Below, in pieces: positions 1 to 5,117 of a stretch of 5,117 nt of DNA; positions within the stretch are counted from its first letter, which is position 1; the number at the start of each line of letters is the position of its first letter. The notes beneath the pieces are model-generated. The model saw nothing but the letters and a program-made list of their open reading frames with translations, was not told where the DNA came from and ran no database searches. Source of the stretch: Novosphingobium sp. (GTDB lineage Bacteria; Pseudomonadota; Alphaproteobacteria; Sphingomonadales; Sphingomonadaceae); contig JAURNJ010000084.1 in assembly GCA_030830245.1 (NCBI GenBank), positions 1-5,117 on the forward strand. Direction: 5' to 3'. Made by a program: the position numbers and the translations under genes.

Positions 1-636
1 CAGCGCGCGCGCCGCGCCGCGTTCGACCGGCTTGAATGCCTCGCGATCGAGCCCGGTGTAGTGGACCACGATCCGGTCCTTCGGCATGCCGAGCGCAACC
101 ATGTCTGCCTTGAGCGCTTCGGACACGGCAAGCATCATCGCCGCGCTCTGTGCCGCCTCGATCATCTGCGCCAGCGCGGCCGGGCGCTTGCCCCAGTAGT
201 GGATGTCCGCACCGCGGGATTTGACCGTGAAGGGCAGGCCGAGATCGGCAGCAATCGCAGCCACAGCCGGACCATCCGGGAAGAAGAACGAGGCGTCGAT
301 CAGATCGAACGGGTTTTGCGCATGCAGGTCTCGCGCGAGCGGCAATACGGCCTCGACGATGCGGTCTGGGTTGGTGTCGCCGCCGACTTTGGGAATGGTG
401 CGGAAGGGCGGATAATGCACGGGAATACCGGTAAAATCGCTCACTGCAGGCAGCTTGGCGAGGCTGCGATAAGGCTCGCGCAGCGATAGCGGTCAAGGGG
501 GGATGCCGACGGGGCTGATAATGGTCAGGTCGACCTCGTCGATCGCCGTGACCGCCAGCATCTGGTTGCGCACGAAGTTGCCGAAGGCGGGGTGCGACGG
601 GTTGGGAAACAGGGTGCTGATCGAAAGGACTCGCAT
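1..636 (-). pseudogene. Family 4 glycosyltransferase, N-terminal part, with an in-frame TGA at codon 48; runs off the left edge
   Basis: Reading down from ATG 636-634, the frame opens with MRVLSISTLFPNPSHPAFG, a typical start of a group 1 / family 4 glycosyltransferase (GT-B fold, N-terminal acceptor-binding Rossmann domain). After 47 codons it meets TGA (495-493), then continues in the same frame with no further stop to position 1 (about 164 more codons). The downstream part contains the family-like stretches FPDGPAVAAIAADLGLP, VKSRGADIHYWG, LAVSEALKADM and HYTGLDREAFKP. These enzymes transfer a sugar from an activated donor to a glycan, lipid or other acceptor in the cytoplasm or at the inner membrane; the substrate cannot be read here. 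The donor-binding C-terminal domain lies outside the window. Family context around the stop (PP?PLS) suggests Trp, so TGG to TGA is the simplest lesion. GGAAG sits only 2 nt before the ATG. The ATG is 17 nt after the regulator stop, suggesting co-transcription. Alternatives are a sequencing error, or restart at a later codon such as GTG 444-442. Confidence 0.8.
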
Positions 637-653
637 CTCTTCCGTTTATACGA

Positions 654-1226
654 TCACAGCTTTCGAACCAGCATTTCCGCAACCGCAAGCCACGCCGGGT
701 TTTCGATAACTACCTGGCGTTGACCGGAACCGTGAGGCAGCAGAGCGACGCGGCTCTCGTCGCGGTCGATCATCCGGCCAAATGCGAAACGTCCGCCAGG
801 ACGGGGCGACAGCACGTCGCGGTTAATCAGGCGGGCATGTTCGCCGACAGGGACTTCGCGCAACCAGACCTGATCGCCCGCGCGGAATTCTCCCGTGCTT
901 GTTTCGACCGCCAAGGCCATCATCGCACCGCCGCCCGCCAGCGCCGTGGGCAATACTGCATCGCGCGGACTGGCGAGAGCTTCCACTCCTGCCGGGGTAA
1001 GACTCGCGACGATCTGCGGTTGCTCGGCCTGGTCGCCGCGCAGCAGCAATTGGGGTTCGACCTCCAAGGCGGCAGCGATCCTATTCATCCAGTCCAGCGA
1101 CAGGTTGCGCATGCCCGTTTCGAGTCGTCCGATCGTCTGCGCAGTTGTCGGAGGGGAGCAGCGCGCGCCGACCTCGGCCAAGGTCAGGCCTTTCTCGCGG
1201 CGCACGTCGCGGATGCGATTGATCAT
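654..1226 (-). CDS. XRE-family helix-turn-helix transcriptional regulator with a degenerate S24-like C-terminal domain
   Basis: The predicted protein has 190 residues. Residues 1-62 form a Cro/C1-type helix-turn-helix: INRIRDVRREKGLTLAEVG gives helices 1 and 2, and TTAQTIGRLETG (about 28-38) is the likely recognition helix, followed by a fourth helix (LDWMNRIAAALEV). After a linker, residues about 88-190 look beta-rich and resemble the LexA/S24 signal-peptidase-like fold, with EFRAGDQVWL, GRFAFGRMIDRD and ENPAWLAVAEMLVR. I see no G-x-S-M motif or matching lysine for the Ser-Lys dyad, so autocleavage is unlikely and the domain probably serves dimerisation or ligand sensing. The start ATG (1226-1224) has GGGAAG 7 nt upstream. 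The gene is divergent from the DUF6456 gene across 104 bp and lies 17 nt upstream of the glycosyltransferase. It probably regulates itself and the divergent gene; the target is an inference. Family call is firm, function is not. Confidence 0.88.
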   Translation of the reverse strand: MINRIRDVRREKGLTLAEVGARCSPPTTAQTIGRLETGMRNLSLDWMNRIAAALEVEPQLLLRGDQAEQPQIVASLTPAGVEALASPRDAVLPTALAGGGAMMALAVETSTGEFRAGDQVWLREVPVGEHARLINRDVLSPRPGGRFAFGRMIDRDESRVALLPHGSGQRQVVIENPAWLAVAEMLVRKL

Positions 1227-1330
1227 TGGCTTGCTTCCCGAATAACCAAATAGGTTTTTACTTTCCTACAACATAACAGGTTTGGCAATGTAGTTGCCAT
1301 CCGCACTGGTCGATTCCCGGGGAGAAAGCG
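1227..1330. promoter_or_regulatory. Divergent promoter region between the XRE regulator and DUF6456 genes
   Basis: These 104 bp are visibly more AT-rich (about 1241-1295) than the flanking genes and must carry promoters for both directions. I could not place convincing -35/-10 pairs: CATAAC (1272-1277, plus) and TATGTT (1276-1271, minus) are weak -10 candidates without a good -35 partner. The region contains the 17-bp inverted repeat at 1283-1299 and a smaller one, AACC-N5-GGTT, at 1244-1256. The plus-strand gene has a good ribosome binding site, GGGGAG (1319-1324), 6 nt before its ATG. Confidence 0.6.
1283..1299. promoter_or_regulatory. Perfect 17-bp inverted repeat, candidate operator
   Basis: The sequence is TGGCAATGTAGTTGCCA: two perfect 6-bp arms (TGGCAA / TTGCCA) separated by 5 bp. 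Arm and spacer sizes suit a dimeric helix-turn-helix protein. It lies 31 bp upstream of the DUF6456 ATG and 56 bp upstream of the regulator's ATG, where one site could control both genes. The adjacent XRE protein is the obvious candidate binder, but this is inferred from position only. Confidence 0.45.
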
Positions 1331-1597
1331 ATGAAGAAGGTTCTGGCTGAGCGCGAACTGACTAGCGAAGGTCCGACTCTTCGGCCCGCCCGCAAGCGCG
1401 GTCGCAGCGCGACCGTCAACCTGGCCGAATCGCCCCTGACATGGCTGCATGCGCGCGGGCATGTTTCCGATCGTCAGTTCGATGCAGGCGAGGGGCTGCC
1501 TGATGCGGAACGCTCGCTCGGCTGGCCGGTGCGCAGCGGCAAACTGGTGCTGCGGATCGCGCTCGACCGAGTGGCGGATTACTACCGTCTACCCTGA
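1331..1597 (+). CDS. DUF6456-family small protein, apparently with an internal in-frame deletion
   Basis: The predicted protein has 88 residues, starts at ATG 1331 behind GGGGAG at 6 nt spacing, and ends with TGA. Residues 29-50 (VNLAESPLTWLHARGHVSDRQF) match the N-terminal half of the DUF6456 domain. Residues about 52-86 (AGEGLPDAERSLGWPVRSGK and LVLRIALDRVADYYR) match its C-terminal end. As I recall the family, these halves are normally separated by a segment of several tens of residues that includes an AGERLR-D start, a PRVT-x-x-W motif and an AVGP-x-L-x-x-VL-x-x-V helix; none of these is present. The function of DUF6456 is unknown. The N-terminal basic stretch (RPARKRGRS, residues 18-26) could contact nucleic acid or be a flexible tail. 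The gene is divergent from the XRE regulator and 71 bp upstream of the DUF885 gene. It may be a defunct remnant or a functional short form; gene identity is better supported than activity. Confidence 0.75.
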   Translation: MKKVLAERELTSEGPTLRPARKRGRSATVNLAESPLTWLHARGHVSDRQFDAGEGLPDAERSLGWPVRSGKLVLRIALDRVADYYRLP

Positions 1598-1634
1598 TCC
1601 GAGGTAGCATTGCGCTCATAGGCAGACCGTGGCA

Positions 1635-1658
1635 CCTGTCGTGCTTGTTAACGACAGG
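1635..1658 (+). promoter_or_regulatory. Hairpin overlapping the DUF885 ribosome binding site
   Basis: CCTGTCGT (1635-1642) and ACGACAGG (1651-1658) form a perfect 8-bp stem with an 8-nt loop. The right arm contains the first three bases of the Shine-Dalgarno sequence AGGGGG (1656-1661) of the downstream TTG-start gene, so folding would partly hide the ribosome binding site. No run of T follows, so it does not look like a factor-independent terminator for the upstream gene. It could equally be an 8+8 bp protein-binding inverted repeat in the DNA. Confidence 0.45.
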
Positions 1659-1671
1659 GGGTCGCACCTTG
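1656..1671 (+). promoter_or_regulatory. Shine-Dalgarno and TTG start of the DUF885 gene
   Basis: AGGGGG at 1656-1661 is followed by a 7-nt spacer and TTG at 1669-1671. This spacing, together with the twin-arginine signal beginning four residues later, decides the start over the upstream TTG at 1645. The use of TTG plus an SD partly inside a hairpin suggests modest translation. Confidence 0.6.
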
Positions 1672-3474
1672 CTTACGAACCGCAGACATTTCCTCGCCGG
1701 GGCAGGCGCCGTCGGGCTTGCAGCAGCCTTTCCTCTCCGGGCAATCGCGCAGACTGGCGGTGACAAGGCCTTTGCCGCGCTGTGCCAGCGCGTGCTCGAG
1801 GGCGACATGCTGGTCAGCCCGTTCGATGCGACCCTGCTGGGCCTCGATGTTGGTGATCGCGCGCCGCTGCGCGCGCAGCTTGGTCCGGCGGGCAAGGCGG
1901 GAGACATTGCCGCAAGCCGCCATGCCCGTGGAATGCTGGCGGCGGTCCGCGGCTTCGACCGCACAAGCCTGAGCGAAACCTGGCAGGTGCGCCACGATGT
2001 GGTTGCTGACATGCTCGAAAAGCGGCTGGTTGCGGACAAGTACGATCTGCCCGACGTTGGCTCCCCCTACCGTCTGAGCCAGCAGGACGGAGCCTACGCC
2101 GTGGTCCCCGATCTGCTCGATTCGGGGCACCCGGTCGAAAGCGCGGAAGATGCCGAGGCCTATCTTGCGCGGCTGGCTGGCTTCTCCGGCTATTTGCGCG
2201 AGGAGACCGAGGCGCAGGCCGAGGAAGCTTCGCGCGGACTCGCCGCGCCGGGCTGGGCGCTGGCCATGACCGCCAGCCAGATCGAAGCGCAACTGGCGGC
2301 GGCTCCTGCCGATAGCGGCATGGTCGACTCGCTCGCCCGGCGCACGAAGGAAAAGGGCATCGCGGGCGACTGGGCTGCACGCGCCACAAAGCTGCTGGAG
2401 GACGAGGTCTATCCGGCGCTGCGCGAACAGCGCGACCTGGTGAAAAAGCTGGCGACAACGACGCGTGCTGGCGATGGCGTGTGGCGCTTGCCGCGCGGTG
2501 ACGAAATCTATCAGGATGCGCTGCGCCAGTTCACCACGACGAACCTGTCAGCGGAGGAAATCCACAAGATCGGGCTGGAACAGATCGCCGAACTGACGAG
2601 TGAACTGGATGGAATCCTCAGGAAGACCGGCCTGAGCAAGGGCACTGTCGGCGAGCGCCTTATCGCACTCAATAAGCGGCCTGATCAGGTCTTTGCCAAC
2701 ACCGACAAGGGCCGGGCGGCGCTGCTCGAATCTATCAAGGCGAACATGGCCGCGATGCAGAAGAAACTGCCGCAGATGTTCGCCACGGTGCCCACCGCGC
2801 CGCTCGAGGTTCGCCGGGTGCCGGTCGAAATCCAGGACGGCGCGTCGAACGGCTATTACTATCCGGCCGCGCTCGATGGTTCGCGCCCGGCGATCTACTG
2901 GATCAACCTCAAGGACACGGCCGACTGGCCGAAATACACGCTCCCTTCGCTGACCTATCATGAGGGCAACCCCGGCCATCATCTGCATGGCTCGCTGATG
3001 CTGGGCGACAAGGACCTGCCCGACCTGCTCAAGAACTATTTCATCTCCGCTTATGGCGAAGGCTGGGCGCTCTACTCGGAAATAGTGGCCGAGGAACTGG
3101 GCGGCTACAAGGGTCTCGAGCTTGCCGGAGCCCGTCAGGCATGGCTCTATCGGGCGGTGCGCCTGGTCGTCGATACCGGCATCCATGCCAAGCGATGGGA
3201 TCGCGAGAAGGCGACCGCTTATTTCCAATCGATGGTTGGCCATACGCGGGCGCGTTCGGAGCGAGAAATCAACCGCTACTGCGTTCTGGTCGGGCAGGCG
3301 TGCAGTTACAAGATCGGGCAGAACGAATGGGTGCGGCTACGCAAGCTGGCCAGGAGCGAGCTGGGCGCCAGGTTCGATGCGCGCCAGTTCCATGAAGTGC
3401 TGAAGGAAGGCGTGATGCCGCTCGACATGCTCGACAAGCGCGTGAAGGCCTGGGTTGCGCGGGTAAAAGGTTAG
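1669..3474 (+). CDS. Tat-exported DUF885 family protein (putative zinc metallopeptidase)
   Basis: The start is chosen as TTG 1669: AGGGGG lies 7 nt upstream, and the protein then opens MLTNRRHFLAGAGAVGLAAA, a twin-arginine signal (R5-R6, F8-L9) with a hydrophobic core and likely cleavage after AIA (residue 27). An in-frame TTG at 1645 would add 8 residues but lies in the hairpin loop without a ribosome binding site. The product has 601 residues, normal for DUF885. The conserved core is H431-E-G-N-P-G-H-H438, matching the family HExxPGHH metal-binding motif, with GEGWALYSE (E464, E471) as likely further metal or catalytic region, then RLVVDTGIHAKRW and E533-INRY leading to GQACSYKIG. All hallmark segments are intact. 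DUF885 belongs to the zincin-like metallopeptidase group, so a periplasmic peptidase role is likely; the substrate is unknown. No lipobox cysteine is seen. Its TAG stop overlaps the stop of the convergent ABC-F gene. Confidence 0.9.
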   Translation: MLTNRRHFLAGAGAVGLAAAFPLRAIAQTGGDKAFAALCQRVLEGDMLVSPFDATLLGLDVGDRAPLRAQLGPAGKAGDIAASRHARGMLAAVRGFDRTSLSETWQVRHDVVADMLEKRLVADKYDLPDVGSPYRLSQQDGAYAVVPDLLDSGHPVESAEDAEAYLARLAGFSGYLREETEAQAEEASRGLAAPGWALAMTASQIEAQLAAAPADSGMVDSLARRTKEKGIAGDWAARATKLLEDEVYPALREQRDLVKKLATTTRAGDGVWRLPRGDEIYQDALRQFTTTNLSAEEIHKIGLEQIAELTSELDGILRKTGLSKGTVGERLIALNKRPDQVFANTDKGRAALLESIKANMAAMQKKLPQMFATVPTAPLEVRRVPVEIQDGASNGYYYPAALDGSRPAIYWINLKDTADWPKYTLPSLTYHEGNPGHHLHGSLMLGDKDLPDLLKNYFISAYGEGWALYSEIVAEELGGYKGLELAGARQAWLYRAVRLVVDTGIHAKRWDREKATAYFQSMVGHTRARSEREINRYCVLVGQACSYKIGQNEWVRLRKLARSELGARFDARQFHEVLKEGVMPLDMLDKRVKAWVARVKG

Positions 3475-5117
3475 TTGCCCTCGACGAGTTCCGCCAGTTC
3501 CAGCCAGCGTTCCTCTGCGGCTTCCTTTTCCGCGCGGCTGGTTTCCAGCGCCTTGGTCAGCGCCGCGAATTTTGCCGGGTCGCGGGTGTAGAGTTCGGGA
3601 TCGGCAAGCGCGGCTTCGTCGCGGGCTATGGCCTTGTCGAGCTCCTCGATGCGAGCTGGCAACAGGTCGTAGTCGCGCTGGTCCTTGTAAGAGAGCTTCG
3701 TTGATCTGGGCTTTGCCGGGGCAGGGGCCGACGGGGCCGCGTCTCTGTTGCGGTCGGCACGGACAGCATTCGACGAGGTCTTCTTCCGCTTCGCTTCCCA
3801 GTCGGCATAACCGCCCGCGATCACATCGACGTGGCCCGAACCGTCGAGTCCCAGCGTGATCGTCACGGTGCGGTCGAGGAAGTCGCGGTCGTGGCTGACG
3901 ATCATCACGGTGCCGTCGTAATCCGCGATCACTTCCTGCAAAAGGTCGAGCGTTTCGAGATCGAGATCATTGGTCGGCTCGTCTAGCACCAGAAGGTTTG
4001 AGCGCCGCGCGAACTCGCGGGCCAGCAGCAGGCGCGAACGTTCGCCGCCCGATAACGTGCCGACCTTGGCATCGACGAGACCGGGATCGAACAGGAACTC
4101 CTTGAGATAGCCCTGGACGTGCTTGCGCACACCGCGCACGTCGATCCAGTCGCCTCCGTCGGCCAGCACATCGCGGAGGCGCTTCTCCGGCGAGAGCAGA
4201 CTGCGCTGCTGGTCGATGACTGTTCCGGTCAGCGTCTTGGCCCGCATGACGGTGCCCTGATCTGGTTCGATCTCGCCGGTCAGCAGCTTCAGCAGCGTGG
4301 TCTTGCCCGAGCCGTTCGCGCCGACAATGCCGATGCGGTCGCCGCGCTGGATGCGAAGCGAAAAGTCGCGGATGATGGTGCGCTCGCCGAACTTCTTGCT
4401 GACATGTTCGGCAACGATAACGGACTTGGTTTTTGCCTCGTCGGCAACGATCTTGAGTTTCGCCGTGCCCGCCGGATTGAGCATGGCGGCGCGCTGGGCG
4501 CGCATTTCCCAAAGCTTTTCTAGCCGACCCTGGTTGCGTTTGCGCCGCGCCGTGACGCCGCGTTCCAGCCAGTGCGCCTCGATCTTGAGCCTGGCGTCGA
4601 GCTTTTCGGCGGCGCGGGCTTCCTCGGAATAGACCTGTTCCTCCCACGCCTCATAGCCACCGAAGCCGACTTCCTTGCGGCGCAGGTTACCCCGGTCGAG
4701 CCAGAGTGTCGCGCTGGTAAGGCGGGTGAGGAAGGTGCGGTCGTGGCTGATGACGATGAAGGCGCCCTTGTACCGCGACAGCCAGCCCTCCAGCCAGTCG
4801 ATCGCGGCGAGGTCGAGATGGTTGGTCGGCTCGTCGAGCAGCAGCAGGTCCGGCTCGGAGGCGAGCGCGCGGCACAGCGCGGTGCGCCGTCTCTCGCCCC
4901 CGCTTGCGCTGGTCGCGTCACGCGACAGGTCTATCCCAAGCTGCCCGGCGATGCTTTCCACCTCGTGGCGCGGCGGCGCATCGTTCCCGGAGAGCGCGAA
5001 ATCGAGCAGAGTGTCGAACCCGGTGAAGAACGGGTCCTGTTCCAGCAGCACGATCCGCGTTCCCGGCTGGACCGAGCGCAGGCCGCGGTCGGCTTCGATC
5101 TGGTCTGCGATCAGGCG
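3471..5117 (-). CDS. uup: Uup-like ABC-F ATPase (ribosome-associated), missing its N-terminus at the window edge
   Basis: The frame is open from the right edge (548 residues visible) to TAA 3473-3471. GTG 5051-5049 is internal: 22 in-frame codons precede it (RLIADQIEADRG...), the region just after a first Walker A motif, which lies outside. Numbering from the edge: first signature ASGGER 71-76, Walker B LLLLDEPTNHLD 91-102, H-loop SHDR; inter-domain linker with WLERGVTARRKRNQGRLEKL about 182-202; second Walker A GANGSGKT 266-273, signature LSGGER 355-360, Walker B LLVLDEPTNDLD 375-386, SHDRDF 408-413; a low-complexity Ala/Pro stretch; then a Uup-type C-terminal domain from about 473 (KLSYKDQRDYDLLPARIEEL) with charged coiled coil. 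Both Walker B glutamates (EPTN-x-LD) are present. ABC-F proteins lack membrane segments and act on ribosomes; Uup has also been linked to DNA transposon excision and to branched DNA intermediates. The linker and the C-terminal domain favour Uup over EttA or YheS. The first signature has Ala in place of Leu (ASGG). Confidence 0.92.
   Translation of the reverse strand, partial: RLIADQIEADRGLRSVQPGTRIVLLEQDPFFTGFDTLLDFALSGNDAPPRHEVESIAGQLGIDLSRDATSASGGERRRTALCRALASEPDLLLLDEPTNHLDLAAIDWLEGWLSRYKGAFIVISHDRTFLTRLTSATLWLDRGNLRRKEVGFGGYEAWEEQVYSEEARAAEKLDARLKIEAHWLERGVTARRKRNQGRLEKLWEMRAQRAAMLNPAGTAKLKIVADEAKTKSVIVAEHVSKKFGERTIIRDFSLRIQRGDRIGIVGANGSGKTTLLKLLTGEIEPDQGTVMRAKTLTGTVIDQQRSLLSPEKRLRDVLADGGDWIDVRGVRKHVQGYLKEFLFDPGLVDAKVGTLSGGERSRLLLAREFARRSNLLVLDEPTNDLDLETLDLLQEVIADYDGTVMIVSHDRDFLDRTVTITLGLDGSGHVDVIAGGYADWEAKRKKTSSNAVRADRNRDAAPSAPAPAKPRSTKLSYKDQRDYDLLPARIEELDKAIARDEAALADPELYTRDPAKFAALTKALETSRAEKEAAEERWLELAELVEGN

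Noticed and set aside
493..495. TGA read as tryptophan (altered genetic code) or selenocysteine
   Set aside because: The neighbouring XRE and DUF6456 genes use TGA as their stop, all other tryptophans are TGG, and family 4 glycosyltransferases are not selenoproteins. A point mutation or read error is simpler.
720..1253. Long plus-strand frame opposite the XRE regulator
   Set aside because: It is the antisense shadow of a gene with a clear helix-turn-helix; the translation is rich in Arg, Gln and His and has no family-like motif or RBS.
1312..1316. GATTC (GANTC, CcrM methylation site) upstream of the DUF6456 gene
   Set aside because: Such 5-base sites occur by chance every few hundred bases and others lie within genes here; a single copy is no evidence for cell-cycle control.
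1635..1658. Hairpin as an intrinsic terminator for the DUF6456 gene
   Set aside because: The stem is followed by GGGTCGCACC and not by a run of T.
1416..2458. Several overlapping minus-strand frames opposite the DUF6456 and DUF885 genes
   Set aside because: They are low-complexity Arg/Ala/Pro-rich shadows of well-supported plus-strand genes, as expected in high-GC DNA.
2548..3243. 231-residue minus-strand frame opposite the DUF885 core
   Set aside because: It lies exactly opposite the conserved metal-binding region of DUF885, which fully explains the open frame; no independent motif is seen.
3967..4647. Alternative minus-strand frame inside the ABC-F gene, and a plus-strand frame at 4119-4523
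   Set aside because: Both are frame shadows of the ABC-F gene, whose Walker and signature motifs fix the true frame.
5049..5051. GTG at 5051 as the start of the ABC-F gene
   Set aside because: The frame stays open and ABC-F-like to the window edge, and a start here would omit the first Walker A motif.

Overview
The window reads as ordinary chromosomal DNA from a high-GC alphaproteobacterium, most likely a sphingomonad (Sphingomonadaceae or Erythrobacteraceae). This rests on recognisable protein families (a DUF6456 protein, an XRE regulator with an S24-like tail, a Tat-exported DUF885 enzyme and an alphaproteobacterial-style Uup ABC-F ATPase) and on strong GC bias at third codon positions. 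I see no transposase, integrase, phage gene, CRISPR array, tRNA or rRNA.

Layout. Positions 1-636 (minus) hold the N-terminal part of a family 4 glycosyltransferase. It runs off the left edge and is interrupted by an in-frame TGA at codon 48 (493-495). Positions 654-1226 (minus), 17 nt upstream of it, encode an XRE-type DNA-binding regulator. Positions 1227-1330 are a divergent control region with a perfect 17-bp inverted repeat. Positions 1331-1597 (plus) encode a short DUF6456 protein that appears to have lost its middle. Positions 1598-1668 contain a strong hairpin that overlaps the ribosome binding site of the next gene. Positions 1669-3474 (plus) encode an exported DUF885 putative metallopeptidase with a TTG start. 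Positions 3471-5117 (minus) encode most of a Uup-like ABC-F ATPase, converging on the DUF885 gene with overlapping stop codons and running off the right edge.

The genes do not form an obvious pathway. The regulator and the glycosyltransferase could share a minus-strand transcript, and the regulator and the DUF6456 gene share a divergent promoter region. The DUF885 enzyme and the ABC-F protein are independent convergent genes.

I find no convincing new multi-gene system. The most notable points are two apparent gene lesions about 1 kb apart: a nonsense codon in the glycosyltransferase and an in-frame deletion in DUF6456, the latter with a likely short-repeat mechanism. Two small regulatory structures, the operator-like repeat and the hairpin over a Shine-Dalgarno sequence, are also worth checking.
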